DNA of 5,912 bases from Pseudomonadota bacterium. GTDB lineage: Bacteria; Pseudomonadota; Alphaproteobacteria; Rhizobiales; Beijerinckiaceae. The notes under the pieces were generated by a model, which worked only from the letters and a program-made list of their open reading frames with translations, was not told the origin of the DNA and did no database searches. Both the position numbers and the translations under genes were made by a program. Of the stretch, positions 1 to 5,912 are shown piece after piece. Position 1 is the first letter of the stretch. Each line of letters opens with the position of its first letter. The stretch is from contig JAGTAM010000613.1 in the NCBI GenBank assembly GCA_023422485.1, positions 1 through 5,912 of the forward strand. The letters are read 5' to 3'.

Positions 1-238
1 CTCTCTCGGCGTCATAGTCGCTGTCCGCATGCTGACTGCCGTCGAGCTCGACGTTCAGCCTCGCCTCACGGCAGCAGAAATCCGCCACATTCGGGCCGAT
101 GCTCTCCTGCCGGACGAACTTGAACCCGGCGAGACGACGGTCGCGGAGACGAAGCCAGAGGTGGCACTCAGCCTCGGTCCGGTCTTGCCGAAGCCGTTTG
201 CGAAACCGCCTCCGCTCGTCGTCCGCGGAGCGCTCGCC
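1..238 (-). CDS. DUF559 endonuclease-like protein, N-terminal part, no in-frame start (possible pseudogene)
   Basis: This stretch is open from just behind the murC stop to the window edge, where it is cut off. It reads as the DUF559 family: RKRLRQDRTEAECHLW, then RLAGFKFVRQESIGPNVADF, then the signature VELDGSQHAD. The family is a small PD-(D/E)XK-like nuclease fold related to Vsr mismatch endonucleases; its cellular role is largely unknown. The Asp of VADF and the Glu and Asp of VELDG are present, so the visible core looks intact. The oddity is the start. The frame is the same as murC and begins straight after its TGA, with no ATG, GTG or TTG before a GTG at 88-86, which lies inside the conserved core. 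A GTG at 242-240 overlaps the murC stop as GTGA, the usual coupled-start layout, but it is one base out of frame and hits a stop after 24 codons. A one-base indel, a sequencing error or a +1 frameshift would explain this. The domain call is firm; whether a protein is made is not. Confidence 0.75.
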
Positions 239-1645
239 TCACCCCTGCAACGCCGCCAATTCCCCCGGCAACGCGTAGGCCCACTGGGTGATCGTGCCGG
301 CACCCAGACACACCACGTAGTCGTTCGGGCCGGCGCGGCCGGCAACCAGCCGGGCGAGATCCTCGGGCCGGTCCAGCGCGACCGCGTCGCGATGGCCACG
401 GGCCTTCAGGCCACTGATCAGCGAATCGCGGTCGATGCCCTCGATCGGCGCCTCGCCCGCCGCGTAGACGGGCGCGACGATCACCGCGTCGGCGTCGTTG
501 AAGCAGGTGCAGAAATCCTCGAACAGCGATTGCAGCCGGGTGTAGCGGTGCGGCTGAACGATCGCGATCACGTTGCCGTCGGTCGAGGAGCGGGCCGCGC
601 GCAGCACGGCGGCGATCTCCACCGGGTGGTGACCGTAATCGTCGAAGATCGCCGCGCCGTTCCACTCGCCCGTGCGGGTGAACCGGCGCTTGACGCCGCC
701 GAAGCCGGCCAGCGCCTTGCGGATCGCCTCTTCGGACACGCCGAGTTCGTGAGCCACCGCGAGAGCGGCGGTGGCGTTGAGGGCATTGTGGCGGCCGGGC
801 ATCGGCAGGACCAGATCCTGCATCTCCAGGCGGAAGCCGGGGCGGCGGTCGCGGATCATGACCCGGAAGCGGCTCTGGCCGCCCTTCAGGTCGATGTCGA
901 GCAGGCGCACGTCGGCCTGCGGGTTCTCGCCGTAGGTGATGATGCGCCGGTCCTCGATGTGCCCCACCAGATCCTGCACGATCGGGTGGTCGATGCACAT
1001 CACCGCGAAGCCGTAGAACGGGATGTTGTCGATGAAGCGCCGGAAGGCGTCCTTGATCGCGTCGAACGAGCCGAAATGGTCGAGATGCTCGGGATCGATA
1101 TTGGTGACGATGGCGACATCCGCCGGCAGCTTGAGGAAGGTGCCGTCGGATTCATCGGCCTCCACCACCATCCAGTCGCCGCCGCCCATGCGGGCATTGG
1201 TGCCGTAGGCGTTGATGATGCCGCCGTTGATCACCGTCGGATCGAGGTTGCCGGCGTCGAGGAGCGTCGCGACGAGCGAGGTCGTCGTGGTCTTGCCGTG
1301 GGTGCCGGCCACCGCGACGCAGGACTTGAAGCGCATCAGCTCGGCCAGCATCTCGGCCCGGCGCACCACCGGCAGGCGGCGCTCGCGGGCCTCGACCAGT
1401 TCGGGGTTATCGCGGCGGATCGCGGTCGAGACCACGACCAGCGCCGCGTTCTCGACGTTCTCGGCGCGGTGCCCGACGAAGGTGCGGATGCCGTTCTCGG
1501 AGAGCCGGCGGACATTGGCGTTGTCGTTCGCGTCCGAGCCCTGCACGGTGTAGCCGAGATTGGCCATCACCTCGGCGATGCCGGACATGCCGATGCCGCC
1601 GATGCCGATGAAGTGGATGGGGCCGAGCTTTTCGGGCAGCTTCAT
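239..1645 (-). CDS. murC: UDP-N-acetylmuramate--L-alanine ligase MurC
   Basis: MurC is the cytoplasmic ATP-dependent ligase that joins L-alanine to UDP-N-acetylmuramic acid, the first step of peptidoglycan stem peptide synthesis. The 468-residue protein has the normal family length and all three Mur ligase domains. The N-terminal nucleotide-sugar binding domain carries GIGGIGMSGIAE (14-25). The central ATPase domain has the P-loop GTHGKTTT (114-121), EADESDGTF (162-170) and NIDPEHLDHF (182-191). GRHNALNATAA (284-294) leads into the C-terminal domain, which has DDYGHHP (335-341) and QPHRYTR (364-370). I chose the ATG at 1645 because AAAAGG (1659-1654) sits 8 bases upstream and the protein then starts MKLPEKLGPIHFIG, as homologues do. 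A start at 1744 would add 33 low-complexity residues and run into murG. It lies 46 bp behind murG, almost certainly in the same operon. The next stretch downstream is a DUF559 reading frame instead of the murB common in related clusters. Confidence 0.97.
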   Translation of the reverse strand: MKLPEKLGPIHFIGIGGIGMSGIAEVMANLGYTVQGSDANDNANVRRLSENGIRTFVGHRAENVENAALVVVSTAIRRDNPELVEARERRLPVVRRAEMLAELMRFKSCVAVAGTHGKTTTTSLVATLLDAGNLDPTVINGGIINAYGTNARMGGGDWMVVEADESDGTFLKLPADVAIVTNIDPEHLDHFGSFDAIKDAFRRFIDNIPFYGFAVMCIDHPIVQDLVGHIEDRRIITYGENPQADVRLLDIDLKGGQSRFRVMIRDRRPGFRLEMQDLVLPMPGRHNALNATAALAVAHELGVSEEAIRKALAGFGGVKRRFTRTGEWNGAAIFDDYGHHPVEIAAVLRAARSSTDGNVIAIVQPHRYTRLQSLFEDFCTCFNDADAVIVAPVYAAGEAPIEGIDRDSLISGLKARGHRDAVALDRPEDLARLVAGRAGPNDYVVCLGAGTITQWAYALPGELAALQG

Positions 1646-1691
1646 GTCACGAACCTTTTGAGCCCCGGCGCGCGCAGCCTCCGGGACGAGA

Positions 1692-2801
1692 TCAGGCGGC
1701 GGCCGCGGTCTCGACGACGAGTGCGGCGAGGCGGTCGGCCGCATCGAGGATTCGGGCGGTTTTGGCGGCAGCGGCGGCCTGGGTCAATTTCCGCGGCGCC
1801 TCGAACAGATCCACGAGTTCGGCGGCGAGCCGATCGGGGGTGAAGGCGGTCTGCGGAATCGAGAGCGCGGCGCCGATCTGCGCCAGCGTCGCGGCGTTGG
1901 CCGCCTGATCCTGATCGAGCGCGCCGGGCAGCGGTACGAGGATGGCGGGCCGACCGATGGCGGCGAGTTCCGACACCGTCGAGGCGCCGGAGCGCGCCAC
2001 CACGAGATGGGCGGCGGCCATGCGGCCGGGCAGATCCTTGAAGAACGGCGCCGCCTCGATCCCGCCGAGCCCCATGGCGAGGTAGCGGTTCTGCGTCGCC
2101 GTCAGATCCTCGGGGCGGGCCTGCTGAACGAGGTGAAGCCGGGCGCGCAGGTCTTCCGGCAGCCGCTCGATCGCCGCCGGCACCACCTCACTCATCACGC
2201 GGGCGCCCTGGCTGCCGCCGAAGACGAGGAGGCGCAGGGGCGAGTCCGCGTCGAGGGCCGGATAGGGCGTCTCGGCCACCGCCAGCACCGCCGGGCGGAT
2301 CGGGTTGCCGGTATGGACACGGCGCGCCGTCGCCTTGTCGGGGACGCCGCGCACCTCCTTGAAGCCCGTGGCGATCACCCGCGCGCCCTTGGCCAGGAAA
2401 CCGTTGGCCCGGCCCATCACCGCGTTCTGCTCGTGCAGGATGGTGGGCACCCGCAGCAACTGCGCCGCCAGCATCGGCGGCACGGTCGGATAGCCGCCGA
2501 AGCCGACGACGGCGGCCGGGTTCAGTCGCCGCACGGCACGGGCCGCCTGCCCGAAGCCGCGCCCGAGCGTCAGCACGGCGCCGGCCCGGCGCAGGACCGA
2601 GCGGCCCGAGGGCGTCGCCGAGGCGATGGTGACGATCTCTTCCGCCGGAAAGTCGCCCGCGATCGAGTCGACGCGGGCATCGGTGGCGAGCGCGACGCGG
2701 ATGCCGCGCTCCTTCAGGGCGTAAGCAAGGCTCTGGGCCGGGAACAGGTGGCCGCCGGTTCCACCCGCACAGACGAGGATCAGGGGTGTGAAGACGGTCA
2801 T
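1692..2801 (-). CDS. murG: UDP-GlcNAc:lipid I N-acetylglucosaminyltransferase MurG
   Basis: MurG is the membrane-associated GT28-family glycosyltransferase that adds GlcNAc from UDP-GlcNAc to lipid I on the inner face of the plasma membrane, giving lipid II. The 369-residue product matches the usual length of about 355-370. The N-terminal Rossmann domain has the glycine loop GGTGGHLFPA (13-22, with the conserved His18), GFGGYPTVPP (100-109) and HEQNAVMGRAN (123-133). The C-terminal domain has GGSQGA (195-200) and the UDP-GlcNAc binding region ARSGASTVSELAAIGRPAILVP (269-290), followed by DQDQAANA (296-303). The DQDQAANA stretch stands where other MurGs often have a D-x-Q-x-x-N pattern. The last 30 or so residues are alanine-rich. 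The ATG at 2801 is preferred over an in-frame ATG at 2846 because of the binding site at 2814-2811 and because the extra 15 residues do not look like MurG. It follows ftsW by 115 bp and precedes murC by 46 bp. Confidence 0.97.
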   Translation of the reverse strand: MTVFTPLILVCAGGTGGHLFPAQSLAYALKERGIRVALATDARVDSIAGDFPAEEIVTIASATPSGRSVLRRAGAVLTLGRGFGQAARAVRRLNPAAVVGFGGYPTVPPMLAAQLLRVPTILHEQNAVMGRANGFLAKGARVIATGFKEVRGVPDKATARRVHTGNPIRPAVLAVAETPYPALDADSPLRLLVFGGSQGARVMSEVVPAAIERLPEDLRARLHLVQQARPEDLTATQNRYLAMGLGGIEAAPFFKDLPGRMAAAHLVVARSGASTVSELAAIGRPAILVPLPGALDQDQAANAATLAQIGAALSIPQTAFTPDRLAAELVDLFEAPRKLTQAAAAAKTARILDAADRLAALVVETAAAA

Positions 2802-2916
2802 ATTCTTTGTCCTCGATGCTGACGCCTCGAGGACGGTCCGCCGCATAAGCGGCGACGCGCAGTCGCGCTTGCCGGCGGCATTCGGCCGGAAGAAGTCATG
2901 TCGGTGGCCGCCGGGA
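2802..2916 (-). other. ftsW-murG spacer with two overlapping short palindromes
   Basis: This 115-bp gap is wider than the other gaps in the operon. It contains a perfect 6-bp stem with a 4-base loop (plus-strand CGCCGC at 2839-2844 and GCGGCG at 2849-2854). A second 5-bp stem overlaps it (GCGAC at 2852-2856 and GTCGC at 2862-2866). The two share bases, so only one can form at a time. No T-tract follows on the minus strand, so it is not a typical intrinsic terminator. I see no convincing promoter and no separate gene. In DNA this GC-rich such stems also arise by chance. Confidence 0.35.
2811..2814 (-). promoter_or_regulatory. Ribosome binding site of murG
   Basis: On the minus strand GAGG lies 9 bases upstream of the ATG at 2801. 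It is the clearest Shine-Dalgarno match near the murG start. It supports this ATG over the in-frame ATG at 2846, which has no comparable site in front of it. Confidence 0.6.
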
Positions 2917-4083
2917 TCACTGCATCAACCCCGGAACGGCCGAGGGTACGGTGCCGGGCGGACGCTGGTTGATCGTCGTGGTGCGCGGACGCTTGCGTGT
3001 CAGCGCCACGAGGAAGCCCATGCCGAGCGCCAGCGAGATCAGCGAGGAGCCGCCGTAGGAGACGAAGGGCAGGGTCATGCCTTTGGCCGGCATGAGCTGC
3101 GTGTTCACCGCCATGTTGATGCAGGCCTGGAGGCCGAAGAGCGTGGTCAGACCGGTGATGGCGAGCCTCGTGAAGGTGTCGTCGGTGCGGCGCGCGAGCT
3201 TCAGCCCGCGGATGACGATGTAGGCGAAGAGCGCCACAAGGCCCAGGCAGACCAGCACGCCGAATTCCTCGCCGGTGACCGAGAAGATGAAGTCGGTATG
3301 CGCGTCGGGCAGGTGGCGCTTGGCCACGCCCTCGCCCGGCCCGGTGCCGAACCAGCCGCCGGAATTGAACGATTCGCGCGACCAGACCTCCTGGAAGCTG
3401 TCGCCGGATTCCGGGTCCATGAAGCGGTTGATGCGCTCGCGCACGTGGTGGAGGAAGGTGTAGGCGGTGAACACGCCGATCATGCCGGCCAATCCGAGGC
3501 CCGCCACCCAGAACCAGTGCAGGCCGGCGACGAAGAACAGGGTGCACCACACCATCGTGATCAGCATGGTCTGGCCGAAATCGGGCTGGAGGATCAGCGG
3601 GACGATGGTCAGCGGCAGCAGCAGGAACGCAAGGGTGACGCCGGGCATGTCGCGGCGGTTGGCGCCTTCCGAGAAGGCCCAGGCCGTGACGATCACGAAG
3701 GCGGGCTTCACGAATTCCGACGGCTGAAGGCCGAAGGAGCCGATCTGGATCCAGCGATGCGCGCCCTTGATCTCAGGGCCGAACTTGCCGGCGAGCACGC
3801 AGAGCGCCACCCCGACCAGCCACGTCACCAGCGCAAAGCGGCGGATGTGGCGCACCGAGAGGAACGAGACGGCGATAATGAGCAGAATCGTCGGGGCGAG
3901 GTACATCGCCTGACGGTTCAGGAAGTAGAAGGTCGGCAGGCCGATGCGCTCGGCCACCGGCGGGCCGCCGCCCATCAGGAAGACGAGGCCGGCCACCATC
4001 AGGCAGCCGAGGCCCGCAAGCAGGCCGCGATCGACCGTCCACCACCAATCCGCCAGGGGACTGCGTTCGGCGCGCGACATCAT
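2917..4083 (-). CDS. ftsW: SEDS-family septal peptidoglycan polymerase FtsW
   Basis: FtsW is the integral membrane glycosyltransferase of the divisome. It polymerises lipid II into septal glycan strands together with the transpeptidase FtsI (PBP3). The 388-residue protein is of normal length and strongly hydrophobic, with about ten membrane segments, the first at roughly 21-38. SEDS signatures visible in order are NRQAMYL (56-62), KGAHRWIQIGSFGLQPSEFVKP (106-127), QPDFGQT (165-171), WFGTGPGEG (243-251), HTDFIFS (261-267) and the C-terminal VNTQLMPAKGMTLPFVSYGGSS (325-346). Asp263 in HTDF matches the Asp regarded as the active-site residue of SEDS polymerases. The large periplasmic loop between about 210 and 262 is kept. 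FtsW is preferred over RodA because of neighbouring murG and murC and the TLPFVSYGGSS ending. Two ATG codons stand in tandem (4083 and 4080); I took the first. GGAG lies 13 bases upstream of it, so the binding site is poorly spaced. It is the first dcw gene here and is divergent from guaB. Confidence 0.95.
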   Translation of the reverse strand: MMSRAERSPLADWWWTVDRGLLAGLGCLMVAGLVFLMGGGPPVAERIGLPTFYFLNRQAMYLAPTILLIIAVSFLSVRHIRRFALVTWLVGVALCVLAGKFGPEIKGAHRWIQIGSFGLQPSEFVKPAFVIVTAWAFSEGANRRDMPGVTLAFLLLPLTIVPLILQPDFGQTMLITMVWCTLFFVAGLHWFWVAGLGLAGMIGVFTAYTFLHHVRERINRFMDPESGDSFQEVWSRESFNSGGWFGTGPGEGVAKRHLPDAHTDFIFSVTGEEFGVLVCLGLVALFAYIVIRGLKLARRTDDTFTRLAITGLTTLFGLQACINMAVNTQLMPAKGMTLPFVSYGGSSLISLALGMGFLVALTRKRPRTTTINQRPPGTVPSAVPGLMQ

Positions 4084-4296
4084 GGCGAGGGCTCGTCTCC
4101 AGCCGGCCGGTCCCGCAACAGGACGCGGGCGGTCCGCCGTGATCGTGGAACGTAAGGGTTAATGGCGGGTTGCCGCGTCGGATCAGAACTGCGCGCAGAC
4201 ACGTCGATCGCCCGCCAGCCATGCACCGCATTCGGGCGCGGCGGCTTTGCGAGCGTCGCGCACCATGATACTGGCCCCTGCCAACCCGATCTCGCT

Positions 4297-4314
4297 GGCC
4301 GGACGCTTCCGGCC
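4297..4314 (+). promoter_or_regulatory. Perfect hairpin in the guaB leader
   Basis: GGCCGGA (4297-4303) and TCCGGCC (4308-4314) form a perfect 7-bp stem with the 4-base loop CGCT, ending 32 bases before the guaB ATG. A flanking pair, CCAAC (4281-4285) with GTTGG (4337-4341), could close an outer stem that reaches the last base of the ribosome binding site. No T-tract follows, so it is not a standard terminator. It does not resemble a known purine riboswitch. It could be an mRNA structure, a protein-binding palindrome or chance in GC-rich DNA. Confidence 0.4.
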
Positions 4315-4333
4315 CGGCGCAACACCCGTCTCC

Positions 4334-4337
4334 GGAG
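4334..4337 (+). promoter_or_regulatory. Ribosome binding site of guaB
   Basis: GGAG lies 9 bases before the ATG at 4347. This spacing selects that ATG and rules out the in-frame TTG at 4338, which directly abuts the site. Confidence 0.7.
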
Positions 4338-4346
4338 TTGGTTTCC

Positions 4347-5837
4347 ATGGCCCGTATCAGCGCTGACACGATCATCGAGGGCCTTACCTTCGACGACGTG
4401 CTGCTGCGCCCCGCCGCCTCCTCGGTCATGCCGACCGAGGTCGACGTCGCGACCCGCCTCACCCGCACGATCCGCCTCAATCTGCCGATCATCGCCTCGG
4501 CGATGGACACGGTGACCGAGGCGCCGATGGCGATCGCCATGGCGCAGAACGGCGGGCTCGGCGTCATCCACCGCAACCTCGAGCCGGCCGAGCAGGCCGA
4601 GCAGGTCCGCCTCGTCAAGAAGTACGAGTCGGGCATGGTGCTCAACCCGATCACGATCCACCCCGACGAGACGCTCGCCGACGCCTTCGAGGTGATGAAG
4701 AAGAACCGGATCTCCGGCATTCCGGTGGTCGAGCGCGGGCCCAACGGCTCCCGCGGCAAGCTCGTCGGCATCCTCACGAACCGCGACGTGCGCTTCGCCA
4801 CCAATATCGGCCAGCCGGTGGCCGAGCTGATGACCCGCGACCGGCTCATCACCGTGCGCGAGGGCGTGACCCAGGACGAGGCCAAGCGGCTGCTGCACCA
4901 GTTCCGCATCGAGAAGCTGCTGGTCGTCGACGACCATTACCGCTGCATCGGTCTCATCACCGTCAAGGACATCGAGAAGCAGGTCGCCTATCCCAGCGCC
5001 GTCAAGGACGAGCAGGGCCGGCTGCGGGTCGCCGCTGCCACGACGACGGGTGATTCCGGCTTCGAGCGGGCCGAGCGCCTGATCGATGCGGGCTGCGACG
5101 TGATCGTGGTCGACACCGCCCACGGCCATTCCCGCAAGGTCCTCGACAGCGTCGCACGGGTGAAGCAGCTCTCCAACGCCGTGCAGATCATCGCCGGCAA
5201 CGTCGCCACGGCGGAGGGCGCCCGCGCCCTGATCGATGCCGGCGCCGATGCGATCAAGGTCGGTATCGGACCGGGCTCGATCTGCACCACCCGTATCGTC
5301 GCGGGCGTCGGCGTGCCTCAGCTCACGGCGCTGATGGAGGCGGTCGAGGCGGCCCAGGGCGCCGACGTCCCGGTGATCGCCGACGGCGGCATCAAGTTCT
5401 CCGGTGACCTCGCCAAGGCGATCGCCGCGGGCGCATCCGTCGCCATGCTCGGCTCGTTGCTCGCCGGCACCGACGAGGCGCCGGGCGAGACGTTCCTCTA
5501 CCTGGGGCGGTCCTACAAGTCGTATCGCGGCATGGGTGCGGTGGGCGCCATGGCCCGCGGCTCGGCCGACCGCTACTTCCAGGCGGAGGTCAGCGACACC
5601 CACAAACTCGTGCCGGAGGGCATCGAGGGGCAGGTGCCGTACAAGGGGCCGGTCGCGGCGGTGCTGCACCAACTCGCCGGCGGCCTGCGTGCCGCGATGG
5701 GCTATGTCGGCGCGGCGACGGTGCCGGATTTCCAGGAGCGGGCTCAGTTCGTGCGCATCACCAATGCCGGCCTGCGCGAGAGCCACGTCCACGACGTGAC
5801 GATCACCCGCGAGGCGCCGAACTATCCGACGCGCTGA
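4347..5837 (+). CDS. guaB: Inosine-5'-monophosphate dehydrogenase GuaB
   Basis: GuaB oxidises IMP to XMP with NAD+, the committed step of guanine nucleotide synthesis, in the cytoplasm, usually as a tetramer or octamer. The 496-residue protein has the normal length (E. coli 488). The TIM-barrel catalytic domain starts with LTFDDVLLRP (13-22) and PIIASAMDTVTE (47-58). It is interrupted by an intact CBS pair (Bateman module, about 98-215) that in this family binds purine nucleotides and tunes activity. The barrel then resumes with VVDTAHGHS (255-263) and GIGPGSICTTR (307-317), where Cys314 is the catalytic thiol. DGGIKFSGD (347-355) binds IMP phosphate, and YKSYRGMGAVGAMARGS (391-407) precedes the mobile flap. 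Arg410-Tyr411 is the expected dyad that activates water, 96 residues after the Cys as in E. coli. The C-terminus ESHVHDVTITREAPNY is typical. Both CBS units argue against the GMP reductase paralogue. No guaA follows; the next gene starts 36 bases after the stop and looks like an rRNA methyltransferase. Confidence 0.98.
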   Translation: MARISADTIIEGLTFDDVLLRPAASSVMPTEVDVATRLTRTIRLNLPIIASAMDTVTEAPMAIAMAQNGGLGVIHRNLEPAEQAEQVRLVKKYESGMVLNPITIHPDETLADAFEVMKKNRISGIPVVERGPNGSRGKLVGILTNRDVRFATNIGQPVAELMTRDRLITVREGVTQDEAKRLLHQFRIEKLLVVDDHYRCIGLITVKDIEKQVAYPSAVKDEQGRLRVAAATTTGDSGFERAERLIDAGCDVIVVDTAHGHSRKVLDSVARVKQLSNAVQIIAGNVATAEGARALIDAGADAIKVGIGPGSICTTRIVAGVGVPQLTALMEAVEAAQGADVPVIADGGIKFSGDLAKAIAAGASVAMLGSLLAGTDEAPGETFLYLGRSYKSYRGMGAVGAMARGSADRYFQAEVSDTHKLVPEGIEGQVPYKGPVAAVLHQLAGGLRAAMGYVGAATVPDFQERAQFVRITNAGLRESHVHDVTITREAPNYPTR

Positions 5838-5838
5838 C

Positions 5839-5877
5839 ATGGTGCTCCTCTCCCTGTCGCGGGGAGGGGGCAAATGA
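5839..5877 (+). CDS. Candidate 12-codon coupling mini-ORF after guaB
   Basis: An ATG one base after the guaB stop opens a frame coding for MVLLSLSRGGGK. Its TGA overlaps the start of the next gene as ATGA. It has no ribosome binding site of its own apart from its closeness to the guaB stop, so it would depend on ribosomes that reinitiate. It runs through the hairpin that covers the next gene's binding site. The peptide has no recognisable function. The layout is seen in the sequence; translation is an inference and may well not occur. Confidence 0.2.
   Translation: MVLLSLSRGGGK
5846..5870 (+). promoter_or_regulatory. Hairpin covering the ribosome binding site of the gene after guaB
   Basis: TCCTCTCCC (5846-5854) pairs with GGGAGGGGG (5862-5870) over 9 positions, two of them G-U, around the 7-base loop TGTCGCG. 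The 3' arm contains GGAGG (5863-5867), 6 bases before the ATG at 5874, so the stem would hide the Shine-Dalgarno sequence. No T-tract follows and a coding start lies only 3 bases on, so a control hairpin or a palindromic repeat copy is more likely than a terminator for guaB. Confidence 0.45.
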
Positions 5878-5912
5878 CCCCCGCCGCCCGCGTTCAGGCC
5901 GCGATCGAGGTG
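5874..5912 (+). CDS. Start of a gene, probably RsmB/NOP-family rRNA methyltransferase (partial)
   Basis: Only the first 13 codons are inside the window, reading MTPAARVQAAIEV. The ATG has a strong binding site (GGAGG at 5863-5867, spacing 6). This opening resembles the NusB-like N-terminal domain of RsmB/Sun 16S rRNA m5C methyltransferases, and such a gene often follows guaB in Rhizobiales. Both points come from memory of the family, and 13 residues cannot settle it. The 36-base gap to guaB suggests cotranscription. That a gene starts here is more certain than its identity. Confidence 0.5.
   Translation, partial: MTPAARVQAAIEV

Larger units (their letters stand above)
4084..4346. promoter_or_regulatory. 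Divergent intergenic region between ftsW and guaB
   Basis: This 263-bp stretch must carry the promoters of guaB (plus strand) and probably of the ftsW-murG-murC operon (minus strand), as both genes point away from it. I found no strong sigma70 boxes. A weak plus-strand candidate is GATACT (4267-4272) with CTTTGC (4245-4250) 16 bases upstream. The least GC-rich part is around 4150-4163 and contains TTAA at 4159-4162; the minus-strand reading is TTAACCCTTACG. A short stem (CCCGC 4112-4116 with GCGGG 4125-4129) lies in the ftsW leader. No convincing small gene is present: open frames here carry no recognisable protein features. Confidence 0.6.

Noticed and set aside
1646..1744. N-terminal extension of murC from the ATG at 1744
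   Set aside because: The extra 33 residues are Pro/Ser/Arg-rich, overlap murG and are not part of MurC; the ATG at 1645 has a proper binding site.
29..1843. 604-codon open frame on the plus strand opposite murC and part of murG
   Set aside because: It is antisense to genes with complete family motifs. Its predicted product is rich in Arg, Ala, Asp, Gly and His with no recognisable domain, as expected for a shadow frame in high-GC DNA.
2788..4155. 455-codon open frame on the plus strand opposite ftsW
   Set aside because: It is antisense to the clear SEDS protein, with charged, His- and Glu-rich low-complexity sequence and no family signature.
4265..4366. 33-codon upstream frame overlapping the guaB start
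   Set aside because: It has an ATG but no good ribosome binding site, its product has no features, and such frames are common in GC-rich leaders. It could matter only if conserved.
5846..5870. Intrinsic terminator after guaB
   Set aside because: The stem is GC-rich but no T-tract follows, and the next gene starts 3 bases later with its binding site inside the stem.
4080..5873. 597-codon open frame on the minus strand opposite guaB
   Set aside because: It mirrors guaB codon by codon, has the same low-complexity composition as other shadow frames and shows no domain. It also spans the whole guaB promoter region.

Overview
The window is GC-rich (roughly two-thirds G+C by eye) chromosomal DNA. 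It looks like an alphaproteobacterium of the Hyphomicrobiales (Rhizobiales), with a Methylobacterium-like flavour. This rests on the style of the proteins (for example the N-terminal ADWWWTVDR of FtsW and the EGIEGQVPYKG segment of IMP dehydrogenase), on codon use with G or C at third positions, and on gene order. The genus is an inference, not a proof.

The left two thirds (about 1-4083) lie on the minus strand and hold the late part of a division and cell wall (dcw) cluster, read from right to left: ftsW (lipid II polymerase of the divisome), murG (makes lipid II) and murC (first amino acid ligase of the peptide stem). Directly behind murC, running off the left edge, is a DUF559 endonuclease-like coding stretch. 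It has no usable in-frame start codon: it begins in the murC frame just past the murC stop, while the only well-placed start (a GTGA overlap with that stop) is one base out of frame. It is either broken, frameshifted or a sequencing error.

Positions 4084-4346 are a divergent, gene-free control region between ftsW (minus) and guaB (plus). It holds a TTAA-containing segment near ftsW and a perfect 7-bp hairpin in the presumed guaB leader. The usual dcw neighbours upstream of ftsW (murD, mraY) are absent, so the cluster is broken here.

The right third (4347-5837) is a complete guaB, encoding IMP dehydrogenase with an intact CBS pair and the full set of catalytic residues. After guaB comes a compact junction. 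A 12-codon mini-ORF starts one base after the guaB stop and ends in an ATGA overlap with the first 13 codons of a further gene, probably an RsmB-type 16S rRNA methyltransferase cut off by the window. The ribosome binding site of that gene is buried in a 9-bp hairpin lying inside the mini-ORF. This arrangement would suit translational coupling and is the most interesting untested idea in the window.

Most of the window is core housekeeping DNA. I see no transposon, CRISPR array, tRNA, rRNA or convincing undescribed multi-gene system.
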